A DNA stretch of 64,000 nt. It comes from Halohasta litorea (lineage in GTDB: Archaea > Halobacteriota > Halobacteria > Halobacteriales > Haloferacaceae). This document shows, in pieces, positions 27,361-37,127 of the stretch. The DNA lies in assembly GCF_024494645.1 (NCBI RefSeq), contig NZ_JANHDJ010000008.1, positions 39,843 to 103,842 of the forward strand, in the 5' to 3' direction. The position numbers were made by a program, and so were the translations under genes. Every line of letters begins with the position of its first letter. Within the stretch, counting starts at the first letter, position 1. The notes beneath the pieces were generated by a model. That model made no database searches. It saw only the letters and a list, made by a program, of their open reading frames with translations, and was not told where the DNA came from.

Positions 27361-30300
27361 ATGAATCCTAAGTACCCCAACGCAGCTGCCCACCTCCAGG
27401 CACTCGCAGAGACAACGCCAGACGCTTTCATAACTATTAACTCACATAGCCGCATCCAGTACGCTAACCCATCAATTGAAGAGATTTTTGGCTATACGCC
27501 CGAAGAATTACGGGGGAGATCACTCACGGAACTCATGCCTAGTCACCTCGCAGACCGGCATCTAGAGGCCGTGGACAGATACCTGGAAACCGGAGAACGG
27601 CACGTTGATTGGAACCATATCGAATTGCCAGGCCAGCACAAGGATGGTTACGAAGTACCTCTTCAGATCTCGTTCAGTGAGTTCACACTCAACGGAGAAC
27701 GCTACTTTACTGGGGTTTTACGGGATATCTCTGAAAGAAAGACACTCGAAGCCGGACGTGAACTCTTGTATACAACAAGAGAACGGATTCTGGAAACGGA
27801 GACATTCTATCAGGGACTGACACACAGTCTGGAACTCATCGGTAAATCGATGCGTTGGGTGTATGGGGAAGCGTGGCTACCGACAGAAGACGTGGATCTC
27901 ATCGAATGGAAAACCGCGTGGGGAGAAGACGAAACGTCACTTGAGGTGTTTCGGGAGGAATCCTCTGAAACGGTATTTGAGCCGGGTGAAGGTCTTATCG
28001 GGAGGGTTTGGGAGACTGGTGAGTATGAGTGGATCCCCGACGTCTCGACGGTTGAGCAATCCGTGTTCGAGCGCTCAGAAGCAGCAAAAGCAGCTGACCT
28101 CAAAGCAGCACTTGCGGTGCCAGTGTTGGTCGATGGTGTTGTGAACGCTGTGATGGTCTTTTTCACACCTGAAGAGCGGTCTGTCGACAAGCAGATGGCT
28201 GAGGTAACGCGCACGGTCGCCGCGAATCTCGGGCTCGTTCTCTCTCGCCAACAAGCCCAAGACTCACTCCGCCAAGAACGAAATCTTGTTACAAATATCT
28301 TAGAGACAACGCCCATCGGGATTGTCGTGATTAACGCGGATGGCGAGTTCGTCTATGTGAATGAGCAAGCAGAGGCGATTTTACGGATAGAGGAAGACGA
28401 GAATGGGGCATATCCTCCGTATGAAGAACTTGCTTTTCATATACTGGATAGTGAGGGTGAACCACTTCACGAGTCGGAACTCCCGTATGGATATATACTC
28501 CGAACGGGCGAAGACGTGGCGCGTGAGATTCAGATTGAGTTTCCTAATGGAGATCTGCGTTGGCTCTCTGTCAACGGGACGCCCCTTGAACAGGAGAAAG
28601 ACTACATCGCCTCAACAGTCTTCGCGTTTCAAGACATTACAGCGCAGAAACGCCGAGCCGACCAACTCGCGCGGCTGAATGAACTCGGCCAAGATCTTTC
28701 TGACACTGAATCGTTTCAGGAGGGGTGTAACCAAGCTGTGGCTGCCGCCCACGACATTCTCAGCCATTCTATTACAACCATTGAGTTATATGACGCCGAG
28801 ACAGGGGCACTGGAACCCTGTGCGCGTATGTCTCGTGTAGACGAACTCGTTGGAGAGGATCCATTATTTGAGTCAGAACGTGGTCTTCCGTGGCAGGCTT
28901 TCGTTGAGAATGAACCACGCGTGTATTCGAATCTCGAACAGGCAACGGATGTCGAAGCGACCCATACGCCATTTTCAAGCGTCCTTATTTTACCAATTGG
29001 CGGGCACGGTGTTCTCATTAGCGGGGCGACCGAGCCGAACAGTTTCGACGAATCGGTGATCTCTCTTGCAAAGATTCTTGTACAAAACGTAGCGTCGGCA
29101 TTCGATCGCCTTGACCGTGAGCTCTCATTGAGGGACCAGAAATCCGAACTGGAATCGAAAAACGAGCAACTACAACGTCTTCAGCGGGTGAACCAAGAAA
29201 TACGGGATATCACTCGATCCTTGATGGACGCGGAATCAAGTGACGAGATCAAGCAGTTCGTCTGTGATCGATTAGCCGAGAGTGAGCCGTATCGCTTCGT
29301 CTGGTTCGGTGAGCGTGATTTTGCCACCGACGAGATTGTTCCTGTGGCTTGGGCGGGCGTCGAAGAAGGCTATCTCGAGACGGTAACAGTTACTGCTGAT
29401 ATGAGTGAAACCGGGCAGGGACCGGCTGGACGTGCGATACGGACACACGAACCGCAGATTCAGAATAACCTGCAGTCGGACCCCCCGTTCGAACCCTGGC
29501 GGCAGGAAGCGATGCAACGTGGGTATCGAGCAAGTATTGCCGTCCCAGTCGTCTACAATGACACCGTATACGGACTTCTCAACCTGTATACGAATGAACC
29601 TGAGGTTTTCAGCGATATGGAGGAAGCCGTATTGTCTGAATTGGGTGAGATGATCGGATTCGCTCTTAATTCAAGGGAGCGATATAATGCACTTGTCTCT
29701 GAGGAGTCCGTTGAGTTAGAGTTCGTGATTCAGGATTCGGAAAACCCCTTAATGGCGTTTCTGAGCGAGTACAACGGGAAGTTCTCACTCGAAAATATCG
29801 CCACGCGACACGGGAACGATGTCAGTGCGTTTGGGACCTTCGAAAATGTTCCATTCGAAACGATTCAGGATTTTATTGCAGAACAGCCGATAGTTGATGA
29901 TATAACCCTTATCCGAGAGCAGGATGGGGAAACAATCGTTGAAATACCGCTTCCGTCGGGTACATTTATTCGGAGTCTCCTTGACCGAGGGGCTGTGCCA
30001 ACAACGCTCCGAGGTACTCCTGGCGAAGGGCGAGTGACGATTCGGATTTCGAAAACTGCATCGGTGCGTGAATTTGTCGAGCTGTTCGAAAACCGATTTG
30101 GTGACGTTGAGCTCGTCGCTCGTCGTGAGATCGCTGACCCGGTACGGACGACTGAGGAATTCGAACAGGCGTATCTCGATCGACTGACTCAACGCCAAGA
30201 GGAGGTACTCAGAACCGCATTTTTCGCCGGATTTTTCGAACAACCTCGTGCGAACTCCGCGCGCGATATTGCTGACATGCTGGACGTCTCTCAACCAACA

Positions 30301-30372
30301 GTAAGCCGACACATCCGGTCCAGTGAAGAGAGCCTGTTCTCAATGCTGTTTGGAGACGTTGGCTCACGGTAA
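27361..30372 (+). CDS. multi-sensor PAS/GAF protein with bacterio-opsin-activator HTH-10 output
   Basis: 1003 residues. Order: PAS (about 15-130, ITINSHSRIQYANPSIEEIF, GVLRDISERK), GAF (about 150-300), PAS (about 310-430, IVVINADGEFVYVNEQAEAI), GAF-like (about 445-590), a coiled linker, GAF (about 640-785, GPAGRAIRTHEPQIQNNL), the bacterio-opsin-activator domain (about 790-940), and a C-terminal HTH-10 (LTQRQEEVLRTAFFAGFFEQ, ARDIADMLDVSQPTVSRHIR). It is a cytoplasmic transcription regulator that probably reads redox, light or small ligands. No membrane helix. Lower GC than the catabolic region, like its accessory surroundings. Confidence 0.9.
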   Translation: MNPKYPNAAAHLQALAETTPDAFITINSHSRIQYANPSIEEIFGYTPEELRGRSLTELMPSHLADRHLEAVDRYLETGERHVDWNHIELPGQHKDGYEVPLQISFSEFTLNGERYFTGVLRDISERKTLEAGRELLYTTRERILETETFYQGLTHSLELIGKSMRWVYGEAWLPTEDVDLIEWKTAWGEDETSLEVFREESSETVFEPGEGLIGRVWETGEYEWIPDVSTVEQSVFERSEAAKAADLKAALAVPVLVDGVVNAVMVFFTPEERSVDKQMAEVTRTVAANLGLVLSRQQAQDSLRQERNLVTNILETTPIGIVVINADGEFVYVNEQAEAILRIEEDENGAYPPYEELAFHILDSEGEPLHESELPYGYILRTGEDVAREIQIEFPNGDLRWLSVNGTPLEQEKDYIASTVFAFQDITAQKRRADQLARLNELGQDLSDTESFQEGCNQAVAAAHDILSHSITTIELYDAETGALEPCARMSRVDELVGEDPLFESERGLPWQAFVENEPRVYSNLEQATDVEATHTPFSSVLILPIGGHGVLISGATEPNSFDESVISLAKILVQNVASAFDRLDRELSLRDQKSELESKNEQLQRLQRVNQEIRDITRSLMDAESSDEIKQFVCDRLAESEPYRFVWFGERDFATDEIVPVAWAGVEEGYLETVTVTADMSETGQGPAGRAIRTHEPQIQNNLQSDPPFEPWRQEAMQRGYRASIAVPVVYNDTVYGLLNLYTNEPEVFSDMEEAVLSELGEMIGFALNSRERYNALVSEESVELEFVIQDSENPLMAFLSEYNGKFSLENIATRHGNDVSAFGTFENVPFETIQDFIAEQPIVDDITLIREQDGETIVEIPLPSGTFIRSLLDRGAVPTTLRGTPGEGRVTIRISKTASVREFVELFENRFGDVELVARREIADPVRTTEEFEQAYLDRLTQRQEEVLRTAFFAGFFEQPRANSARDIADMLDVSQPTVSRHIRSSEESLFSMLFGDVGSR

Positions 30373-30465
30373 GTGTATCAGTATACGGCGTTGGTCTTTC
30401 GCGACGCAGGTGGATACTGAAAAGCACTAACCCGAAACGGCTGCTACAGAGAGTGAGGGATTTCA

Positions 30466-30792
30466 ATGACACTACCGTTCGATACAGATGAAGAGGACAC
30501 TGTCAGTAAGCGCGTCATCAACCGGGTTGCCGACGTCACAGGGACAGATCCGCTTGAGTTGGAACCACTCTACTACTGCGTCGACCCAGATTGTCTCAAT
30601 AGCATCTTTGAAAACAATAAAAGCACGCCCAGTCAGTGTGGTGGACACGTCCAGTTCTCAATGGCGGGTTGTCAAGTCATCGTTAACGCAGATGGCTCAG
30701 TCGACGTTTCTACTCAACCTGAGGAACCGGATACGGTAAGCCCGCCTAGTACGATAGATACCGCGACTGACGTTTCGGAGTCACTCGATTAA
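30466..30792 (+). CDS. HalOD1 output-domain protein
   Basis: 108 residues. The HalOD1 pattern is clear: VSKRVINRVADVTGTDPLEL, PLYYCVDPDCLNSIF, and VQFSMAGCQVIVNADGSVDV, with a disordered acidic tail. HalOD1 domains occur alone or as outputs of haloarchaeal signalling proteins, so a link with the preceding regulator is plausible. Confidence 0.8.
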   Translation: MTLPFDTDEEDTVSKRVINRVADVTGTDPLELEPLYYCVDPDCLNSIFENNKSTPSQCGGHVQFSMAGCQVIVNADGSVDVSTQPEEPDTVSPPSTIDTATDVSESLD

Positions 30793-30839
30793 GGTGATTC
30801 GGAACACCGGATAATGAATCACTCGCAACTGGGGACCGA

Positions 30840-31034
30840 ATGGATCAATGTCTGAAGATGGCCTCGGAGAACCCCGACCAGGAGGTAGTTGATCCGACAG
30901 AGTGCGCTACCTGTGGAAAGACTATCGACCCGTCGGCATGGCATCCAGTTGCGACGCTATTCGATGATGAGGGCGACTTCCACCTTTTCACGTTCTGTAG
31001 TGTTATATGTCGGAATAGATGGGTGGAGAAATAA
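30840..31034 (+). CDS. small four-Cys zinc-binding protein (DUF7576-like)
   Basis: 64 residues; start at 30840 or the in-frame ATG 30858. CATCGK and FCSVICRNRW frame a treble-clef-like zinc site around HPVATLFDDEGDFHLFTFCS. Such proteins are common in haloarchaea; function unknown. Confidence 0.6.
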   Translation: MDQCLKMASENPDQEVVDPTECATCGKTIDPSAWHPVATLFDDEGDFHLFTFCSVICRNRWVEK

Positions 31035-31096
31035 GTGGGTGCAAGTTTTATTTCACCTAACACCATATACTTACGACAGGTAGTGCAACCCAAATT

Positions 31097-32371
31097 GTGA
31101 CTCCTGCTGACCAGCCGCCTCAGCACTCATCGTCAACCGATGCTAACGGACTTCTTCCTGAGTCATCGACGAGTCGTCTTGATCGTCGACGACTCCTTGC
31201 TCTCGCCGGCAGTACAATGGCTAGCACACTAGCTGGTTGTAGTTCAATCGGTCAGAACGGGTCGACGACCCCACTGCATACCGGCAATTGGCACTCATTC
31301 GGGAACGGTCCTCGAAACACGAATCTCGTCTCAGGCGGCACACCCAAACCACAGCGCTACGAGGTACTCACATCGGCTGGATGGACCTACACCCCACCAG
31401 TAGTACACGACGGTATCGTCTACTTCACTACCGACCGAGAAATCGTTGCACTCGATACAGCAGGTAACCAACAATGGGACCACCAGTTAGAACACGAAAT
31501 CTCCGGTGTGCCTTGTCTCGATCCGGATCGTCGACGGCTCTATGTCCCCACTCAGATTACCGGATCGGCTGACGATGTCTCACAACGTGCCACGTTGAGT
31601 GTGTTTTCGCTTTCAGAGGGAGAACTGCTCGATACATATCAGGTCGGCACTGAGAAAACATACGGTGCGACTATTGTCGACGGCGATATCTTCGTCAGGA
31701 GTGACTCAGCCTGTCTCAGACTGGCCGCCGATGGAACCAAACGCTGGCGACAGCCGCTTGATCCGCTCGTCTATGATGAGTACAATCTTGGTGATTCAAC
31801 AGCGACACAGATCGTCCCCGCAGTCGACGGGGATGGCGTCTATATCCCAGATCACAATGCGATCGTGAAACTCGACCGCGAGAGTGGCGACGAACAGTTT
31901 CGTATCTCGGTCGACACTCCCTATGCGGCACCCACAGTCGACGACGGCGGTATCATCCAGACCGGGTGGCAAGAGATCGTTGGGATAACACTGTCTGGGG
32001 ACGTTCGGTGGCGACGAGACCTCCATAGTCGTGCGGCAGCAGCCACCAGTGATGACGAAATATATGTAATTTCGAGTGATCTCCATTGTCTTACAGCAGA
32101 CACTGGAGAGACGAAGTGGCAAGCACACCTCCCGAGTGAGGGGACAGCTGCGCCTGTTGTTACAGACGAGAGTGTACTCGTGGTCTCGGGTGATGTCCGT
32201 GCGTTTCGGCGGAGCACCGATGGCATACTCAGCGGTGATCGAACGCGGTGGGTGTTTTCTGAAGTCCATGCTGTTGAGTACGCTTCTCCAGTAGTCGCAG
32301 CCGGACGGATCTTTGCCTCAGGACCGTTTGGACTGCTCGCACTCGATCCAGAGACAGAGGGTGACCAATGA
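31097..32371 (+). CDS. PQQ-type beta-propeller lipoprotein
   Basis: 424 residues with a GTG start. A signal with RRRLLALAGSTMASTLAGC is consistent with Tat export and lipid anchoring. The remainder is a run of Trp/Asp-type blades (VVHDGIVYFTTDREIVALDT, DGVYIPDHNAIVKLDRESGD, EIYVISSDLHCLTADTGETK) of the PQQ/pyrrolo-quinoline repeat family. It is probably an extracytoplasmic scaffold or binding protein. No catalytic evidence. Confidence 0.85.
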   Translation: MTPADQPPQHSSSTDANGLLPESSTSRLDRRRLLALAGSTMASTLAGCSSIGQNGSTTPLHTGNWHSFGNGPRNTNLVSGGTPKPQRYEVLTSAGWTYTPPVVHDGIVYFTTDREIVALDTAGNQQWDHQLEHEISGVPCLDPDRRRLYVPTQITGSADDVSQRATLSVFSLSEGELLDTYQVGTEKTYGATIVDGDIFVRSDSACLRLAADGTKRWRQPLDPLVYDEYNLGDSTATQIVPAVDGDGVYIPDHNAIVKLDRESGDEQFRISVDTPYAAPTVDDGGIIQTGWQEIVGITLSGDVRWRRDLHSRAAAATSDDEIYVISSDLHCLTADTGETKWQAHLPSEGTAAPVVTDESVLVVSGDVRAFRRSTDGILSGDRTRWVFSEVHAVEYASPVVAAGRIFASGPFGLLALDPETEGDQ

Positions 32372-32372
32372 C

Positions 32373-33322
32373 TCCCACCCACCGACGCTGCTGCGGTGGC
32401 CCAGGAGATGGTCGACTCCCTGCCTGAAAGTCTCGATGACGTCCACGCAATCGCCGAATCGTCCATTGACGTGACTGGAGCGTCGGTCCATGTCGTGCCC
32501 GACGACTTCGACTGTCGAGCCGTCAGAAAGGGGCGTGCACAGGAGTGGGCCCGGCGAACGCTGGACTGCCACAAGGAGTTCGTGCTTTATCTCGACGAGG
32601 ACAGCATCGTCGAGTCCTTCAAGGGCCTGCCGGATGCCGACATCGTCCAGCTCCGCGAGAAGCCTCGGCGGACAGGATCGAATCTGAGTTTTCTAGCAGA
32701 CATCGATCGGATGGGTGGCCAGTTAGAACAGCGCGCGTTCGCGCGACTGTCGATCCCACTGTTCGCCTGGGGTGGCGGCATTGCGGTCCGATCTGAGATT
32801 GAAGATGCGACGACCTGGGACCGCAAGAGCCTCTGGTCGAGGATACCGCGCTCGTTTGGGCAGCGTTCCAAGAGCACGACGTGATCTTCGGGCTGGCGGA
32901 CGCAGTCTGCCGTAACGAGGCTCCGCCCTCGCTGTACGAGATCACCCAGCAATGCCGCCGGTGGGCCGCCGGAAACCTCCAAGCCTCGGAGATACTTCCA
33001 TTTCGGTACGAGGTCCTCACCCGAGTCCGTAACGCCGCCTGGGCGCTCTCGCCGATCTTCACCCTGATCGTCGTCCCGCTGTCGCTATTGAGCGTGACGG
33101 TCGCCTACGGCGGGCTGTTCTTCGCGGCGTCGATGGCTGGTGCTGTGTACGCTCGCCTGGTTCCTCTTGGGTGTCGTCTACTACGGCGGTGACTACGGGT
33201 ACTGGGCATTGGCCCTGCCGCTTGCCCCAGTGGTGACGGTCGTTCATTCGATGGGGACCGTTGCAGGTATCCTCGCTCCGCCCGAAACGTTCCGGGTAAC
33301 GACGAAGGTCGGTAGCAAGTAA
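32373..33322 (+). pseudogene. family 2 glycosyltransferase (Egh/egghead-like), truncated and frameshifted
   Basis: Pieces in order over three frames: ARRTLDCHKEFVLYLDEDS, LPDADIVQLREKP, FAWGGGIAVRSEIEDATTWD, then after a shift near 32840 DVIFGLADAVCRNEAPPSLY, EITQQCRRWAAGN with the QxxRW motif, C-terminal helices in SPIFTLIVVPLSLLSVTVAY, and after another shift WFLLGVVYYGGDYGYWALAL. DED and QxxRW are the family marks. The N-terminal nucleotide-binding part is missing, so the gene is dead. Confidence 0.75.
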
Positions 33323-33533
33323 ACTGCCCCATCGACCGGCTACTACGACCAACTGACCGCTAAACATACGTTACTACCGTGAGACCCCCTGACGTCGATC
33401 GTCTCATATCCACTGTCGGATTGGTAGTATAGAGTAGCGGTGTTGGTTTTGGATGTTGTTTCCCAGCGTCAGACGGCCTTTCGAAAGACATCCGTTGGCA
33501 TTGGTAACGAAATCCAGTACACCGACCACCAGA

Positions 33534-33541
33534 CATTTAAT
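33534..33541 (+). promoter_or_regulatory. TATA box of the aldo/keto reductase
   Basis: CATTTAAT about 28 bases before the ATG at 33566; selects this start over the longer frame from 33440. Confidence 0.5.
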
Positions 33542-33565
33542 TCGTCTCCGGACCCGAACTGTTCT

Positions 33566-34414
33566 ATGGCACCCACAAACGACAGCAGCACGTTCGATCT
33601 CGATGGAGAATTAACAGTGACCCGACTGGGGTTCGGCGCGATGCGCCTCTGTGGCGAGGAGATTATCGGTCCACCCGAGGATGAACAAGATGCCAAAGAC
33701 GTCGTCCAGGAGGCCGTCGACCTCGGCATCGACTTCATCGACACCGCAGACTCCTACGGCCCGGGCGTCAGCGAACGCCTGCTCCGTGAAGCGATCGATA
33801 CCGACGAGGTGACGATCGCCACGAAGGCCGGACTGCTCCGAAACAGCGACGGCGAGTGGCTCAGCCACGCCGATCCCGACCACATCCGCAATCAGGTGCT
33901 TGTCAGCCGTGACCGTCTTGGTGTGGACTCGATCGATCTCTACCAGCTCCACAGCCCCGATCCGGACACACCGTTCGAAGACAGTATCACTGCGTTCGCC
34001 GAACTCAAAGACGAGGGGTTCATCGATCACATTGGGCTCTCGAACGTCAGCGTCGACCAGCTCGAAACGGCCAGGGATCACGTCGAGATCGCGACGGTCC
34101 AAAACGAGTACAATGTGTTGAACCGCGACCACGAGGACGTCCTTCAAGCTTGTGAGGAGTACGGTATCGGCTTCATCCCGTATTTCCCGATTGCTGCCGG
34201 GTCGATCTCGGACATCGACGCCATCCAGGAGGTTGCTGATGCACATGAGGCCACAGTTTCCCAGATTGCGCTCGCGTGGCTGCTCGAACACTCGGATGTG
34301 ACGCTGCCAATCCCAGGCACTGCAAGCTTAGAACATCTCAAAGAGAACGTCGCTGCCTCCTCAATCTCGCTCTCGAACGAGGAGTACAGCCGGTTGGCAG
34401 CACTAGACGGCTGA
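33566..34414 (+). CDS. aldo/keto reductase
   Basis: 282 residues. (beta/alpha)8 oxidoreductase with GFGAMRLCGE, FIDTADSYGPGVSERLLREA (catalytic Asp and Tyr), ATKAGLLR (Lys) and LYQLHSPDP (His), and the NADP region PIPGTASLEHLKENVAA. It is similar to general-stress/YajO-type reductases. The gene is intact, but a damaged copy of its 3' third lies at 35694-35942. Confidence 0.9.
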   Translation: MAPTNDSSTFDLDGELTVTRLGFGAMRLCGEEIIGPPEDEQDAKDVVQEAVDLGIDFIDTADSYGPGVSERLLREAIDTDEVTIATKAGLLRNSDGEWLSHADPDHIRNQVLVSRDRLGVDSIDLYQLHSPDPDTPFEDSITAFAELKDEGFIDHIGLSNVSVDQLETARDHVEIATVQNEYNVLNRDHEDVLQACEEYGIGFIPYFPIAAGSISDIDAIQEVADAHEATVSQIALAWLLEHSDVTLPIPGTASLEHLKENVAASSISLSNEEYSRLAALDG

Positions 34415-34658
34415 GAATACTCGGCTTTGTACATTGAGATCCTACACTCTGGATCGTATACTCAAGAGACAATTGAGTTCAATCTCGATATCGGTGCCGT
34501 CACTCGCCGCGACGTTTGCGGCACCGTTGCCAGCGACGAAGGTGACACGCTCTCGATGGCCCAATCTGACAGGCTCACACAGTTGCATTGGACACTTCGA
34601 CAGATCGGTCCTCTTCAACTCCCTGACGAACTTGTTGGCTGGCCAGAGACAGCAAACG

Positions 34659-34880
34659 TCAGCGCCACTCCTCAAGACTAAAAATGAAGCTCTCGGTGTC
34701 ACTTCGAAGCCATGTCTCGGCCGACTCGGCCGACTCGGCCGACTCGTCAGGCCTGAACTCTACAAATCCCTGCGTACTGAGTGCTGTACAAAGCTCGCTG
34801 TCTTCGTACCCAAGATCGGTGGCGGTAGGCGTATCTGCTAACCCATCAAGCTTTGATTCAAGGAATTCGGTACTGACCAT
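34659..34880 (-). CDS. uncharacterised small protein with SAE repeat
   Basis: 73 codons from the ATG at 34880. The acidic sequence contains a three-fold Ser-Ala-Glu repeat encoded by a 9-base tandem repeat at 34720-34746. No family recognised. Kept because composition is haloarchaeal, but there is no promoter or homology support. Confidence 0.3.
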   Translation of the reverse strand: MVSTEFLESKLDGLADTPTATDLGYEDSELCTALSTQGFVEFRPDESAESAESAETWLRSDTESFIFSLEEWR

Positions 34881-35395
34881 ACAGTCGAGACGCACAGGGG
34901 TGGCTTTCAGTACACGTCGACTACTGTGCGTCAGCACGCAGTAGAGACTGCCTACGACGACTAACTGACCGGTAGCCACGAACTACTACTGTGAGTAGTG
35001 GGTTTGCACTTCGAACGAGTAGGATTGTCGTCGTCCCGGATCGCGGTTGAGAACGAAGACACGGTACTGTCGGCCGATCGTTGCAACCACAAAGCATCAG
35101 AAATGCGAATCGACGCCCAGCAAATTGCCGTGGCCATACTCCAACGGGAACATACGCATACCCTTCGAACTGTGACGTCGTTTCAACCTCCTGCGATAGG
35201 CGGAACTCTTTGGCTTCTCCCAGAACCGATAGCCTCGACCCGGTCGCCAGAGCCGACCTTTGTGATGTACAGACGCAAGCGACTTCAGCCTCAGTCGTTG
35301 ACAAATCCTATGGCGAAATTTGCATACTGGACACGAGGATTGTCTACGAGAACCGGCCATCCAAGATGTATGCTCAAAACAGATGGAGGTAGCTA
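34881..35395. other. region without a supportable gene between the reductase and the small Met-rich protein
   Basis: Several overlapping open frames on both strands, none with a recognisable domain or convincing start. May be decayed coding sequence. Confidence 0.35.
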
Positions 35396-35659
35396 ATGAT
35401 TGATCCGCTGTCTCTCGGAATCGGCATCGTCATCGGTGCTGTCGTTGGTATCGGTGGCAGTATCTGGTTCGTGAAGCGGAAACTCCAGGAGATGCAAAAT
35501 AATATGTTCGGGCCGATGGGTGGCATGATGCAGGACCCATCAGCCCAACAAGACCAACCGGACATGGAAGCCGTCATGGGAGATATGATGGATATGGTGG
35601 AGGATTCAAATGACGATGAACTGGACCTTGATGACGATGAGGTCGACTGGAAAAAGTGA
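35396..35659 (+). CDS. small single-span membrane protein with acidic tail
   Basis: 87 residues. One N-terminal Gly-rich helix (GIGIVIGAVVGIGGSIWFV) with KRK after it, then a Met-rich stretch (NNMFGPMGGMMQ, MGDMMDMVED) and a very acidic end (LDLDDDEVDWKK). No family recognised. The Met cluster could contact metal or be structural. Composition and clear topology support a real gene. Confidence 0.55.
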   Translation: MIDPLSLGIGIVIGAVVGIGGSIWFVKRKLQEMQNNMFGPMGGMMQDPSAQQDQPDMEAVMGDMMDMVEDSNDDELDLDDDEVDWKK

Positions 35660-35693
35660 CTGTCGATCACAACGGATGCTGTTCACTACTCAA

Positions 35694-35942
35694 ACCTAGT
35701 AAACCGCGACCACGAGGATGTCATCCAAGCCTGTGAGGAGTACGGCATCGGCTTCATTCCCTACTTTTCGATCGCTGCTGGGTCGGTCTCTAGAATTGAG
35801 GCTATCCAAGAGGTATGTGACGCTGCCGATCCCAGGCACTGCAAGCTTAGAACATCTCAAAGAGAACGTCGCTGCCTCCTCCATTTCGCTCTCGAATGAG
35901 GAGTACAGCCGGTTGGCAGCGGTCGCCTCTACCAGTGGGTAG
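35694..35942 (+). pseudogene. partial, deleted copy of the neighbouring aldo/keto reductase 3' end
   Basis: Nearly identical to 34108-34414 at DNA level: CGCGACCACGAGGA at the start and CCCAGGCACTGCAAGCTTAG near the end, but with about 65-70 bases missing after the segment matching EAIQEV, which also shifts the frame. It ends in a different tail (VASTSG). The two copies flank about 1.3 kb. Confidence 0.8.
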
Positions 35943-35944
35943 AT

Positions 35945-36165
35945 GGCCGTTCAGGGCTGGATGAATAAGGTGGTTCGAGAGTTTGTACACGAAGTTGTAG
36001 CGCTTTCGTTGGAGGTCTGTGTGACACTATCTGAGTCGACGCATTGCGTCTCGTAGTCGTTTGATCCATGTTGCTTCCCCAAGAGGTTCCGTTGCTCCCG
36101 CTCCAAGGGTTCACGCTCGTCGGAGAGGTAAACGACCGATCTCCATCCCGTCGGTGTCATGAGAG
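35945..36165 (-). pseudogene. TnpB fragment
   Basis: Minus-strand SDEREPLEREQRNL, KQHGSND and, in another frame, HTDLQRKRYNFVYKLSNHLI. This matches residues about 200-255 of the intact TnpB at 40977-42212 (SDERERLERAQRDLSRKEHG...HADLKRKRRDFLHKLSNHY). Frameshifted, with no ends left. Confidence 0.7.
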
Positions 36166-36177
36166 TATTTGAGAATC

Positions 36178-36879
36178 TCAGAATGGACGGCGTGCTTCGA
36201 ATTGTTGAACCAGATCCTGGATAGCATCTTGATTACGGTAGCCAATCAGTGAGAGCGCGACAACTACGCCCACAAGCAGTAGTCCACTCGTTAGTTGGCC
36301 GTCCGCGAATTCCCCGCCCGCAAAGACTGTGAGAACGTATGCTGGGAGACGCCCAATACAAATGACGACGAGGAACGTCCGGAGACGCCAGGTCGTAAGT
36401 CCGGCAAGAAAGCAGATTACGTCATCCGGAAGACCAGGAATGAGTACAAACGTGAGCAGTCCTGGAAGCCCAACTCGTTTAACAAACCCATCAAATCTCG
36501 ATAGTACGTCATCGTGGAGTATTCCTTCAACAAACGTTCGTCCGTAGCGCTTTGCAAGACTAAACGCGACCGCACTCCCGATGAGGACCCCAGTGAGACT
36601 GTAAACGGTCCCAAGGACTGATCCGAAAAGATAGCCTGAGGCAAGCGCGACAACTTGCCCCGGAATTGGGGCGACAACGACTTGGACGGCCTGAATCAGA
36701 ATAAAAACGAGCGGTGCGAAAACACCAAATTGCCCGATCCATGCTCGAAGTGTAGAGACATCAAACACGAATGGAGCAAACCGACGAACAGCTAGATAGA
36801 GGGCGGCCAGGCCAGCTACACCCAGGATGGATATTAAGATCGCGCGCCACCGATCCTCACGCGAAGAAAAGACCTTCAT
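36178..36879 (-). CDS. TVP38/TMEM64 (SNARE-associated, DedA-like) membrane protein
   Basis: 233 residues with about five helices. Family core: VVVAPIPGQVVALASGYLFG, YSLTGVLIGSAVAFSLAKRYG, and FVLIPGLPDDVICFLAGLT. These proteins are thought to be lipid scramblases or transporters of the cytoplasmic membrane. A TATA element (CTTATAAAG, minus strand, about 36898-36906) lies 25 bases before the ATG, giving a leaderless mRNA. Confidence 0.88.
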   Translation of the reverse strand: MKVFSSREDRWRAILISILGVAGLAALYLAVRRFAPFVFDVSTLRAWIGQFGVFAPLVFILIQAVQVVVAPIPGQVVALASGYLFGSVLGTVYSLTGVLIGSAVAFSLAKRYGRTFVEGILHDDVLSRFDGFVKRVGLPGLLTFVLIPGLPDDVICFLAGLTTWRLRTFLVVICIGRLPAYVLTVFAGGEFADGQLTSGLLLVGVVVALSLIGYRNQDAIQDLVQQFEARRPF

Positions 36880-37127
36880 GTATATTCAGATATCATCTTT
36901 ATAAGTTAAAAATCCGTTGTCCTGACCAAAATGAGCGAGACCGATGTCTCCGTGATCGAATTCTCTGAGAGTGCCGCCTGCCAGCTGCCCCACCGGTCTG
37001 GACGTCTATCTACGGTTGAGGTCTCTCGGACCAATGAACGGTCGGCGGCACGTTTCACTCCGGTTTCGAGGTAGCGGTCGATTCCGGTGTGGCGTTCTGC
37101 GATGGGTGTTACTCGAGCCATGAGCTG

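Noticed and set aside
36906..37121. 71-codon minus-strand frame between the TVP38-type and MATE genes
   Set aside because: Composition is gene-like, but there is no domain, promoter or start support, and a competing plus-strand frame exists.
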